Below, piece after piece: positions 43,271 to 54,160 of a stretch of DNA of 64,000 nucleotides; positions within the stretch are counted from its first letter, which is position 1; each line of letters begins with the position of its first letter. Below the pieces are notes generated by a model. That model searched no databases, was not told the DNA's origin, and saw nothing but the letters and a program-made list of their open reading frames with translations. The translations under genes and the position numbers were made by a program. Origin of the DNA: Thozetella sp. PMI_491 (lineage: Eukaryota > Ascomycota > Sordariomycetes > Chaetosphaeriales > Chaetosphaeriaceae); assembly GCA_021432635.1 (NCBI GenBank), contig MU270021.1, positions 1,248,594 through 1,312,593 on the forward strand. The letters are read 5' to 3'.

Positions 43271-44742
43271 ATGTCGCAATTCCTCCGCCCCGTCCGTTCG
43301 TTCCTGTCGAGGAGGGCGCCTGCGCATGTAGCCAGCGGCCAGCCCGTAGTTATCCAGCGCGTGAAGTTGAGTCGTGGAGGAAGGATAAAGTAAGCCTTCC
43401 TTGAGGGTGCTGTTTGGTCTATGCGCATTGCCATCAGTGCCGGCCCTCACGCGGTCCTTTCCCTCCACCCCCCCTCCATTTGCATCTCCAGCCGTTTCCT
43501 CCCTCTGGATCTCTTATGGCACTAACCGCCTTCATGCAGGCGTGCCTTGACCGTTTTCGTCGTCAGCTATTCCCTCTTTAGCCTCTACGAAACCGTCGTG
43601 TTTGGACCACTCTTCAAGGCGCTTGACGACTATGTCGAAGACGACGGCCATGACCGTGACGACGACGAGGAGGAGCTAGAGCCCTTCTTCATCCCACTAC
43701 CCTTTACTACACAGCAAATCGACCCTATTCCGTATTCCGGCAAAGACCCGGAATGGCAGGAGTTCATCAAGGCGTCCAAGGACAAGGAGTTCCAGCAGCG
43801 TATACGGCAGAACCTCGCGGGCATTGTCTTGAATGTGGCGTCCACCAGCGCCATGCTTACTGCGAGATTCGGCAAGGACCTCAAGATCAGGAGATCGTGG
43901 ATGGATGTTGACTATCCGTATCGGCCGCCCCCGGAGTTTGAGCGTGCTGGGTATGTGTTTTCCATCTTCTTTGACTAGTTCCCTCCTGCTGATGTGCCGG
44001 GCGTTTTAGCATCCTCATCGACGACGAGATCAAGCTCGCGAGGCAAGAGGTCGACCCCAACATTGTAACCTTGACCCAGCGGATACTCTACCCGACCCCG
44101 CTGCTCTGGGCCTCGATGGCCTTCACTACGACTCTTATGAAGCAGAACGCGAATGATGTAGCGAAGATGTTTGGATGGGAAGTCAAGCAGGCACCCAGCA
44201 TCTTTGGACCCGGCACCCAGCCTCCGGGCGCGCATCAGCAGCTGCCGGCACAGGGCTCTAGTGTTCAGAAGACACTACAGCGGATCAGGGAGGAGTCGAC
44301 TCGACGTCCCGAGGAGGTCAAGGACCCCGCAGAGATGGTCGCCCGCAAAACGCAGACCGAAGACCAACAAGCGGAGAAGACGCCAGGACACTCCGCCAGC
44401 AACTCGTCCACACGAACAGACCGGCCAGTGGTCTCTCACTCGCCACACGAAGCGGTCACGACGGACCGCCTCAGCTCGCTCGACCGGATCCGCAGCCTGA
44501 CCGGAAATGGACCATGGGACGCGTTCAAGGGCACTTGGGCAAAGAAGTTCAAACCGACACGTCCACACCCCCCACGCGGTAGCTTTCTAGTCTCTGGTCT
44601 TGTTGAGCTGGAGACGTCCCGAGCCACAATCGTTGTCGATGTCGCCGCGTGGTACAACCCAGCGACCAAGCGATATGACTCCAAGAGTATGTACTTGGGT
44701 GTCAGGAGGGTTCAGATGAAGACACAATCTCCCTTGCGTTGA
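43271..44742 (+). CDS. conserved fungal protein of unknown function, probable mitochondrial membrane protein
   Basis: Not assigned to a named family. 420 residues; exons are 43271..43389, 43540..43950 and 44010..44742. The first intron (150 nt) has a CTAAC branch site. The N-terminus (MSQFLRPVRSFLSRRAPAHV) is Arg/Ser-rich without acids, like a mitochondrial presequence. The first splice joins it to a hydrophobic helix (ALTVFVVSYSLFSLYETVVF), followed by an acidic loop (DDDEEELEPFF). Later segments are IPYSGKDPEWQEFIKASKDK and ILYPTPLLWASMAFTTTLMK, the latter possibly a second membrane-associated helix. A Ser/Gln/Thr-rich linker precedes the C-terminal domain (FLVSGLVELETSRATIVVDV). Its setting among core genes suggests a conserved housekeeping role, but no function should be transferred without a homology search. 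Confidence 0.75.
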
Positions 44743-45098
44743 GAGATCTCCTCTCATATCTCACTCATCTTCACTTTACATAGTAAGTAACCCGGACAGC
44801 AAAAGGGTGGCTGGCCAGGGAACGGCATGGCATGGCATCGGCGTTGCGAGAAGAGTTATAAAAGCTCCGGTGCATGGTTGGCACCCAGCGAGCTTGGTTG
44901 GTCTGTTTTCCCACGGATACCATTAGATGCATAGCGCAAGGAATAAGAAACCCATAATTGTTGCCAGCCGCTCTTGGCGCGTAGCTGCCTCGATCCCTCC
45001 TAATACCCAATTCTGCGACCCCCGCAACAATTGATGTCTCATTCCGACTTAGACATTTGATCCGCATTCTCCACTACAAAAGAGATAAAGGGAAGCAA
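44743..45098. other. convergent 3' intergenic region
   Basis: 356 bp between two stop codons. Nothing recognised. Confidence 0.5.
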
Positions 45099-47304
45099 CT
45101 AGCCCGTCCTCCTACACCCCATCTCCCCTCTATCGACGGTCTCCTGAGCTGCCCTCTCCCTGTCCAATCTCGCTGTTCTTTCCTGTCTCCATTGGTCCCC
45201 CCACTCCAGCTCGAACCACAACAGCGGCGTCAGCGCTGCTGTCACTAAGCCCAGCATTAGGAAGGTTGCTCCGGCTCCAATGCCGTCAATGATGAATTGC
45301 ACCAGAGCGACCCCACCAGCGCCGACGCTACAGCGCATCAAGTTGCTGACCGCTGTAGCACTGGCACTTGCGCCCGGATACAAATCAACCACTAGAGCAC
45401 TGTTCTGAGTGAAGATGCCCGTAGCAGTGTAGGCGATGATGAACTGGAGGAAGAGCGAGATAGCCATGCGCGCACCCTTGATCAGTGCTCGGCTGCTGAC
45501 CACGAATCCATATGCGCCAACTGCGCTCGCAAACAAGGCCGCAAGGTATCCTGCGGATCGAAGGCGGCATCGCGCCACGGGGAAATCTACCAACTCCTTC
45601 CTGTCGAGTCGCGCTCCTGGCGGAAGTTGCTTGCGAGCACGATACTCAGCCTCCACTATCCGGTAGTCCCGATCAAGGAGGCGGCCGGTCAAGAGGCTTC
45701 CAGCCACACAGCCGAGCCCGTTGGGGAGGAAGACTAAGCCAACTTCAATGTCGGTTAGGTGGAAGCGGCTTTGGAACAGGAAGGTCGTGGAGGAGGTCAC
45801 CATGCTCCAAACCGCGTAAACGACCGCCCCAAAGAAGAGCGTCACAAAGACGTCCTTCTCGAAGAGGAAACGCAGCGGCGAGAAGATGGATGCTAGCGTG
45901 ATCCGGGGTGCCGGGGCAGCGTGCGCATCAGGCTGTATCGGTGCTGGGCCGTGTGATTTGAAGAAGAAGTAGATCCACGGCCGATGAATTCCGTGAAGAG
46001 GAACGCTGCCGTCACCTGCCACACGCCTGAGGGTCTCCGGCAAGAAGAAGAGAATCAGAAGAAGAGTGGTGGCCCCAAGCGCGAAGAGGAACCAAAAGAT
46101 GGCTCGGAATCCGAAGAGTTCGGTGATAACCCCCCCAAGAACTGGCCCGATGGATTGGCCCATCATTCTGACTGTGCTGGCGTCAGCTCATGGGAAGTAG
46201 TTTTAAACATTACGCCGCTCCTAGATTTTATCAGCGGTTAGGTCCACTTACTACCTCCAAACCGACCAATATATCCGCCACGTTCCTTTGCTGTCGTTAT
46301 ATCCCCAATGACTCCAGCCCCTAGTAGCAGCAAGTCAGCTTCCCGATAGCCATTTAGGCAAACGGACGGGTAGTTTCGGACCGATGGCTATAGTTGCGGC
46401 ACTCCCCGCAGCTTGGATGCTACGGAACACCATGAGCGACGCCAGGTCCCTGCTGAAAGCAAGGCCAATATTGGCGACAAGGTAGACCACGAACGTGCCG
46501 ATGAACGTGAAGCGTCTTCCTTTGGTGTCACTCAGAGGGCCCCAGAACGACGGAGCGAGCCCTTGTGTCACCATATACACTGTGATAGTGAGCGAGATGA
46601 GTGCAACGTGAACATTTAAGTCCTTGGATTTGTTAGCCAAATGGATATTGAGCAAGCAGACGTCATGAGCGACTTACTGCTGATATTGCGGACAGTGCCG
46701 GGAAGTAAATATTACTGGAGAGAGGCGAGAATAGCCCGGCAAGGGATACAATGCCTACCAAGCGTTTCTTCTTGGCATTGCTGAACACATGAAAAGGAGG
46801 ATCGGCTGGTCTCCGGATGGAACCAGAGTGGGACGAGTCCATCGACTGCTTGCTTGTTTCGATGCACTCAATATTTCCATGCCCTTGAAGCATCTCCAGC
46901 TCGATGTTGTCAGAAGGGCTCTCAGGCTCATGCATAAAGTCCGAGAATACGCTGTGGACCATACTAGACCTTCGGCCACGTGGATCGAACGGCACCTGTA
47001 GTCTTCGCAACACCTGCCGTGCATTCTCTCCTAAAGGGCTGTTGCCGAGACGCGCAGAAGTCGCGGGGTCCATCGCACTGAATCTCCTTGTGGCAACCAT
47101 ATCGTGATGATTCCCAGTCCACTCTGCTGTGCTCTCCGGATCATGTTTTTCGGCAATTCCAAGCCCGGTTGAGGCCTCCGAGCAGCTGTAGGATCTTATT
47201 TTCTTGACGTCCATGTTGATTGTTCTCGAGAGCCGGGGTCGTATGGCAGGGCTAGTGTCGGGGAACGAGACGACTGGTAGACGAGGCTGGAGGTGGCCCA
47301 TCAT
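45099..47304 (-). CDS. MFS drug:H+ antiporter (DHA1, Qdr-like)
   Basis: 12-helix plasma-membrane efflux carrier, 669 residues from the first ATG. Exons in transcription order are 47304..46678, 46622..46382, 46320..46252 and 46171..45099; introns are 55, 61 and 80 nt. After a 180-residue polar N-terminus (cytosolic by family topology) come SSNIYFPALSAISADLNVHV, motif A GPLSDTKGRR, FRSIQAAGSAATIAIGAGVI and GQSIGPVLGG, all restored by the splices. A long cytosolic loop lies between the halves. An ATG at 47214 (MDVKKIRSY) is an alternative start giving 639 residues. Relatives export drugs, polyamines or organic acids. A diverged direct repeat lies 66-178 bp upstream of the first ATG. Confidence 0.9.
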
Positions 47305-47369
47305 TGGAGCAAGCCAACTGCTTGGGCTGTATATGAACCTGAAGGTATTCTAAGGGCCTCAAGCCATCT

Positions 47370-47482
47370 ATAGTGAATACGAGGCTCGATGTCTTTGACA
47401 AAAGTGGCACGCATTGAAGGCTGTTCGCCGATAGTGAATACGAAATTCGGTGTCTCCGAGAAAGGTGACATTCATTGAAGGC
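47370..47482. repeat. diverged direct repeat (two 52-bp copies)
   Basis: Copies at 47370-47421 and 47431-47482 share ATAGTGAATACGA at one end and CATTGAAGGC at the other, with about 11 differences between, mostly transitions. It lies in the promoter of the MFS efflux gene. Confidence 0.75.
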
Positions 47483-48266
47483 CATATCTAATATGATATG
47501 ACTCGGACAGTCAATGGTGTTATACGGCGGTGGACAGTATCAGATGAAAGAATGGGTCTTCGCGCTGCTATGTTCTGAACATCGCCACCCTACCCTCACT
47601 GCTATGTAAGTGGTAGGCCGCTTGATGCTGCCAAGGCCCTTGGTACACAAGCCGCAAATTCCTTGCATCGTGACTTGCTAGGCGGTCATGTTCGACTCAC
47701 GAAGTCGAGCAAGACCCCAGACACTGACGGGAGTGGCGTTTTACAAGATACCCAAGGGACCTATTATGGGGCCGAAAAGCCGCCTCGTGAGTTGAGCCCA
47801 GGCGATTTGGGCCTGGAGTGTCACTGCCACACCCATCTAACGACTGTCAACAAGTGGCGCTGTAACTCATCACGACGGCTGCCCCGGCTATACTTTCTTG
47901 TACCACGGTTCCGGAAACGTAGTTCGCCCATTACACGGAGCGCCCTTTCATCGCAGGCTCCTCCACTATCTTAGACCCTGCATTTAGAGGTATATGTATA
48001 GCCTAGAAGCCTTTCGATTCTGTTTAAGTTTTACAGACACCGGGTGCCGCGGCTACCTTGGCGGTTGGGCAGGGGTACCACGTGTTGATCGACCTCCGCG
48101 ATCTTCGTGGTTCTAGACTCTGTTCTTCAAATTGACAGTTTGGGTTTACGCGTGATTCAGATGAACATATTAATATCGACGCGATCTCTGCCTTTAATTT
48201 TCAAGGACAGCGCAGAAAGCTCTTGCTGCGCTTGACCCTGTTCGTAACTACGCTCAAGGGGCTTAT
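47483..48266. other. intergenic region
   Basis: 780 bp between the MFS promoter repeat and the beta-lactamase-like gene 3' end. A 103-codon plus-strand frame at 47663 has no recognisable domain and was not called. Nothing else seen. Confidence 0.45.
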
Positions 48267-50199
48267 TTACTTAGCCCCTTTCTTCAAGGTGACCCTCAAT
48301 GCTGGTGACTCGACACCTAGCACCTTGCCGTCCTTGTCAATGTTGAATATGAACTCATCCAGTGGTTGTGACCCGTACGTCACACCCGTAAACGCCACCC
48401 AAGTCCCGCAGTCTGTTGAGAACATATCGTTCGGGCGGCTCGGGGCTGATGGATCTTCGAACGTGGCCTTGAACGAGATGCGCTTGCTCCCATCGTCTTT
48501 TGTAGACTCCAGCCCAGTCGGGTAGAGCCGTACTGTGGAATTGGCCGGCTGGTAGCCCCCCTGCAGTGCCATGGAGATGTATTCCATGTCTGTACCGTTG
48601 CTTACCCAGTTGAAGATGCCGAGCCCCGGCCTGTCCGGCTGCGTCCGAATTTCGAGCGACGAGTTCAGCGTCTCGCTGCGATAGATGCCCCCGTACTTAG
48701 CCTCGGCTTGCTCCCGTGCCGCCTGCTCGAGAGCCGGAAGGAGCCGAGTCCCTAGGATGTCGGCAAGAGTAAAGTGTGCGTTCCCGGGGACTTCGGGGCC
48801 CGCAAGCAGCACTGTGATGCCGATGCCGTAGTCTGGCAGTAGAGTCATGATGGAGGTATAATAGCCGATTCTTCCGGCTTTGGTGTAAGCATCCACAACA
48901 CGCTTTCCGTTTTCCTCTGGTATGACAACCCGGCGGATGCCCCACGGATACCCCACGCTCGCCAAAAGCTCCGAGGTCAAGGCCGCTGGCTTGAGCCAAC
49001 GCTGCGTCACCGTGAGTGGCAGAAGCTTTGAGCTCATGATGGAGCGTCCGAGCGCCGCAATGTCCGCCACGGAAGAGTACATGTTGCCGGCTCTGCTTTC
49101 TTCGTCAGCTTTCGCCACACTATTGACCTAGGAGCCGGGGGTACCATACGGGCTTTCGTCACCGAGCTGGAAGGGCCACGACGTCTTAGTTGTGTTTCCT
49201 GGTATTATCCCGTCTTCTTCGGGTGCAGAATCGTAGAACGTGTGGTTTAGTCCTAGAGGGCGCAGAATACTCTCCTGGAGCATACTCTTGAAACTCTTGC
49301 CTTTGATACTCTCCAATGCGTAGGAGAGTATCTGGAATCCAGTATTCGTATATGCGGGGGTCGTGAAAGGTGCATATGAAGGATACACCTGCACAAGCCC
49401 CTTGAAGAATTCTGTCGTGTAGTGGTTAGCGGTGCGTATAAAATGTCAACTCTGCGATGTTCTTACCAGTCCTATTGCATAGCGGATACTCGCCGCAGGT
49501 GGGAAAGGTAGAATCAGAGCTGTTGAGAGGTGGAAACCCTAGTTCTGTCGACCGGGACTGGTTAAATTCCTGGCTGACCTCACCCATCAACGCGTCTGCG
49601 ACAAGTCAGCATTCTGCTCAGACTCTGGCTCTAATCTTGCTGAGCGACAACTCTGACTTACAATCTCTCACAGCACCTGATAGCTGGCTGGCTAGAGATC
49701 CTATCGTCACATCATCCCATGCTACATGGGTTAACGGATCACTCTTCGCCTTGTCTGCTACTGCTGCGAGCTCTGGGATGTACTTGGTGATGGGCTCATT
49801 GAATCGTTTGTCTCCATCTTGCGCCAGCCAGGTATAGATCGTGAAAATCTTGGTGAGGCTTCCCAGTCTATATACAGTATTCTGGTCGACTTTCTTAACA
49901 CCGGTGGTATTCAGGGTGCTGACCGTTGGAGCTGTGTGATACCATTCGAACACTGGTCTCTCTGACGATATGCTAAACACCTGGAGGCTGTAGCTCGTAG
50001 TGTTCGCGGTGGTTGCATTGTCGCCATCTCTGGCGGTCAAGGTGCTTGTGAGATTTGCCACGGCGTCCCGTATCGCCTGGCTCCGGCTTAGATCCGTGGG
50101 TCTTTCGAAGACGGGCCCGAGCGGTGGACAATTGGGAGCCGCATGGATGGCCGCGGCCGCCAGAAGTAGCGCAGCCAGGAAATAAGTGGTGAAAAACAT
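48267..50199 (-). CDS. secreted beta-lactamase-like serine hydrolase
   Basis: 584-residue penicillin-binding-protein fold (PF00144). Exons in transcription order are 50199..49662, 49595..49467, 49411..49150 and 49092..48267; introns are 66, 55 and 57 nt. Signal peptide MFFTTYFLAALLLAAAAIHA. The nucleophile motif is SLTK (Ser114, Lys117) and the second motif is YTN in TTPAYTNTGF. The third intron removes an in-frame TAG at about 49130 and gives GDESPAGNMYSS, the usual family sequence; without it the gene would look broken. A second domain of mainly beta character follows (FNWVSNGTDMEYISM, CGTWVAFTG). Fungal members act as esterases, amidases or unknown hydrolases and sometimes belong to metabolite clusters; the substrate is unknown. 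Confidence 0.9.
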
Positions 50200-51841
50200 C
50201 CTCGCGAGATAAGAGGCGTGGTTGCTTTGGATTCTGCAATCGGCGGCAACGCGTGATGTCTTATTTAGACATACTCGGCCCAAGGTGCTGTGCGTCTTCT
50301 CAGCTCCAGCCGGTGGGTAGAAAGGGCCAAGGGCGATGCAGGCGAGCTGTGGTACGAGGTGCACAATTTGAAGCACATGAGCTCCATGCAAGGGCGCGAT
50401 CCCGCTTGGTAGAATGCCAAGCTACTCCGGGCGTGTGGTGGTATCTACCTTACATACCGTTGAAGGGTCTGGAACCCGGGTAAAGGCGTGCTGCAAGGTA
50501 CCTTTGACCCTGCTGCCTCCCAGGTCTACGGAGCCGCCAGCTTTCCAGTTAGTTCTACCGGGAACCCAGAACGCCTGTGTGGGGACGGAAAGTGATGACT
50601 TGCTCCAAGGTTCCCGGGACGGCCAAGGTATATCTGGTGCAAAAGTAATGAGAATCATACTCGAGTTCATTCGCTTCCGGCTTCCAATGCCGTCTCAAGA
50701 AGCCAGCCATTATGCCTTGGTTATTAATAGAAAAGCTTATTTCTTTTGGGGTACCATATCTGGGAGATTGAGGCTTGATTGCCACCCCCGTCTGGCCCGG
50801 ATCGGGTTGTGAGTCGGCGAAGGTCCTAGCCGGCTAAATGTTCGTTGCGGACGTCCCATGTCCGCTGCTATTCCACGATGACCAGTAAGCTAGGCTATGT
50901 CCGACCCGAACAAAGACAAGAAGAATATATCAGGAGACAAAGTGGGTCGATGGATGCACTAGGCCGGGTTGTGGGGTGAATCAACTTTACGAGCGGCTGA
51001 TCTTTGCAAGAATATCATATACTAGGAAGTTATTCTTGAAGATGATTATCAATTGAACGCTGCCGATACCGTGGGCCAATGTACATTAGACACAATGCAG
51101 AATACCTCGGTACCACTCGTGTGGCCCAGTGTTGGGCGTTGCTGGGCAGCTGAGACTTAAATCACACTGTTCCAAGTTTGCCAACGTTTGTTCTAGTCTT
51201 GTCTCAAACACGGCCTAAGTGATTTATGTGGCAAAGAGAACATTATAGATGTCGGAGTGCTTTTTACAGACTTAGTCCACAAATACCCTTCATTCAGAAC
51301 CACCCCGAGTCACATCCTTGCACCTGTTCAGGGTGGCGGGCTATAGGCTATACTCGAATGAAAGCTGACTGGGCCTTCTAACTAGCTGAGGATAAGGTAC
51401 GCTACCTGGACCGTTAAACCAATTGCTACACTGATTTTACTCTGAGTAGATGATTATATTAATGATTTAGTATGCTTTGCCTTCAATGTGGCTTTGCGTC
51501 GGTTTCGCGATTCAGTTGACTTGGTACAGTATTCCAACCGCCCAACCACAGAGTAGGAGGCGTCTAGCTAGCAGCGTCCTATCTGAAATGGGAATGGTTC
51601 TCGTTACCCCAAGGGGTAAGCCGCTGGATATATCCGCGATACGCGTGTAGCGCGAAGCCGTGCCGCCGAGGTCGAGACAAAGATCTCTTTGTTGGTGACT
51701 GCAGCTTCCCCTCTTGATTTTCCTCTCTAAAATGATCACAAGACGGCTCCCGTGTGTCTTAATCCAAACCAGCACACTTCTACACCCCAAACCAGAGCAG
51801 TGCGATGAGATACTCTCCTTTTAGCAGAGACGGTAAAATCA
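50200..51841. other. intergenic region, divergent promoters
   Basis: 1.6 kb between the beta-lactamase-like and F-box/ankyrin genes. No gene recognised; 50950-51500 is AT-rich. Confidence 0.5.
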
Positions 51842-53083
51842 ATGACGACGATACTGGACATTCCTGTTGAGCTGCTATTGCAGGTGGTTGGTTGGCTAGA
51901 CCCCCACTCGCAGTTCGAGCTGGCGCAGACAAACAGCCGCTTCCATGCGATAGCTTCCCGCGTCATGTACGAAGAGGATGCAAAGTTCGGCGCGTCATTT
52001 GCCCTATTCTGGGCTGCATATTACGGGAGACGGGATACTCTCATACGTGCCCTTGCCGGCGGCGCAGAAGTCAACGCATTCGGACCCTTACCTCGCTACC
52101 GCCCCTACTTCGATGATCGGCGCCTCAACATTACCGGAAACCCCCGGACTTGGTCTGCTGGGCCCAACCGGATGGAACCTCGTCGACATGTCGCGACGAT
52201 GACCCCGCTGCACTGGGCCTTGAAACGAGGACACGAGGAGCTAGTCCCCGTGCTCCTCGACCACGGCGCAGACATCGATGCTCCGTCACACAGAGCCTGC
52301 CCTTGCACCTTGTACCCTCGGAATTGGGATTGGCGGACGCCCGGCCAAATATTGACTGTGGAGTTTGCATATCCGCCGTGGAGGCCATTGCATCTTGCCA
52401 TCTGCCAGAAGCTCCCCTCCGCCGCACGCCTACTGATCGCGAGGGGGGCGAGTCCAGTCGTGGCGGAGGCGAGCGCCTTCCAGGTCACCGCCATGCAGTC
52501 AGCTGCCGCCGCCGGACTTGCTGTGGTGATCAAACTTCTGCACGAAAAACACGGCCCTGGATTCGAGAATGACGGCGGACAGCACGACACGCCACCGCTG
52601 CACCACGCCATGCAGTCTTACCAGGCGCGAGAAATAGAAGTGCGCGAGGTCGTGCTGGAACTTCACCGCATCGGTGCCGACCTGAACTTCTGCGGCGGTC
52701 GGTACGATACCACTCCCCTCGTCGCAGCGTGCATCACGGGCAAACATGCCGCTGCACTGGCTCTCCTGGAACTGGGCGTTCGTCCGGAGTTTGGCAGAAT
52801 CCTAGGATACGTGCGAGGCACCCTCCTCCATCTCTGTGCGTTGGATCACGGAGGAGGCGCGCTAGGGACCGCCAAATTGGAAGAAAGCGGCCCTTACCTC
52901 GGCCTTCTGGGGCTCGTAAAGAAGCTGATAGAGCTTGGCGCGGACCTGGAGGCCAGGTGCGGTGCACTGATGGGCATGGACAAATTCCGAGGTTCTACGC
53001 CTCTGCAAGTCGCACTATCGCAGAAGGACAGTGCGCCGGCCCATGTATTTCGCAAGGTAACGGCTGAGAAGGACTCTAATTGA
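51842..53083 (+). CDS. F-box and ankyrin-repeat protein
   Basis: Intronless, 413 residues. An N-terminal F-box-like segment (ILDIPVELLLQVVGWLDPHS, then FELAQTNSRFHAIAS) could bind Skp1 in an SCF ubiquitin ligase. It is followed by about six ankyrin-type units, including MTPLHWALKRGHEELVPVLL with DHGADIDAP, RPLHLAICQKLPSAARLLIA, PPLHHAMQ, TTPLVAACITGKHAAALALL and STPLQVALSQKD. Repeats normally bind the substrate protein. F-box/ankyrin genes are numerous and fast-evolving in filamentous fungi, so the target is unknown. The start chosen is the first ATG and sits just before the F-box. Confidence 0.87.
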   Translation: MTTILDIPVELLLQVVGWLDPHSQFELAQTNSRFHAIASRVMYEEDAKFGASFALFWAAYYGRRDTLIRALAGGAEVNAFGPLPRYRPYFDDRRLNITGNPRTWSAGPNRMEPRRHVATMTPLHWALKRGHEELVPVLLDHGADIDAPSHRACPCTLYPRNWDWRTPGQILTVEFAYPPWRPLHLAICQKLPSAARLLIARGASPVVAEASAFQVTAMQSAAAAGLAVVIKLLHEKHGPGFENDGGQHDTPPLHHAMQSYQAREIEVREVVLELHRIGADLNFCGGRYDTTPLVAACITGKHAAALALLELGVRPEFGRILGYVRGTLLHLCALDHGGGALGTAKLEESGPYLGLLGLVKKLIELGADLEARCGALMGMDKFRGSTPLQVALSQKDSAPAHVFRKVTAEKDSN

Positions 53084-54160
53084 CAGCCAAGCCGCCGGCC
53101 AAGACTCCGATTGGCCACCTGGACACATCCTTCTCCTAGTAAATACCAAGTCACCAGGCATCGGGATAAGAGCCGGCGTGACTATCAGGTGAATGTGGCA
53201 GAGCAGGGAGGACTACTTCCTGTATGTCGTACTAGGCTAGGGAACCTGAGGCTATCTTATCTATATGCGACTCGGTTAAGCCCTCCTGAGCAACAGTCAT
53301 GGTGATGCCGACGACCGGCAAAGTCGAAGTCGTCTCATAAAAGTTGGTGCCTACCGCATGTCTCTACGTGTCCTCGAGCACCCTTGCTCGCGGTCCGCGG
53401 CGGCCGTTGTGCAGTACCGGTGGGCGGAGGATGCGCGGATTTGCGTGTTTAATGCCTCTTTGGTCGCAATGGCGTGTCCATTTTTTTTTATTATGGTCCT
53501 GTACAGTACTATCTAAGACTCCTATAGGTCCCTGGCTAGCGCCCAGCGCCCGGCGCCTTGGAAGCGACCGAGGCGCACACCTGTACTTTTCTCAGCCTTT
53601 TCTATCATTATCAGGATTTGGCTTGGTCCACGGCTTCGGTTCGCGGAAGACGCCCGTTCCTACGACATGGCATTTCAGCACTTGGCCCTGTCCCAATGGG
53701 GAAAACCATGCGGAACTATCTGTGAACCAACTGTCCCAGTCGGTCGTTTCAGATGCCGCCAGATACTGGTGATTGGCCGAAACCCGAGCGCGTCATCCAA
53801 GCTTGGTTAGGGACAGTGCCTTCACTGGAAAAAACCCTCTAGCGCCCCGAGTCGGTGTAGCATACGCCCCCCCCCCACGACACGTAACATTGGACGACCA
53901 CATGCTGGTTGGAGATGGCAATCTAGGTGCCTCGGGACAAACCGACATCTGCTGCACGTCCGCACAGACAGTCGCGTAGGGCCATTTAGTGAACTCGGTT
54001 CTGCTCGACCTCTCCTCGGGCTTGATTTGTTCAACTTTGATCCAGAGGGAAGAGACGGCTCGCACTGCCTTATCTGTCGAATATAGTAAAGGCGACTCGC
54101 CGGCTCAAGGAGGGCCCGACATTAATTGCACACCGGATACGTTCCCCGCCCAACAGCCAA
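53084..54160. other. intergenic region
   Basis: 1.1 kb upstream of BVMO3. Contains T and C homopolymer runs (about 53482 and 53867). No gene recognised. Confidence 0.5.

Noticed and set aside
49118-49150. In-frame TAG within the beta-lactamase-like gene, suggesting a pseudogene
   Set aside because: A 57-nt intron (49149-49093) with GTATGG donor, CTGAC branch site and AG acceptor removes it and restores GDESPAGNMYSS, the expected family sequence.
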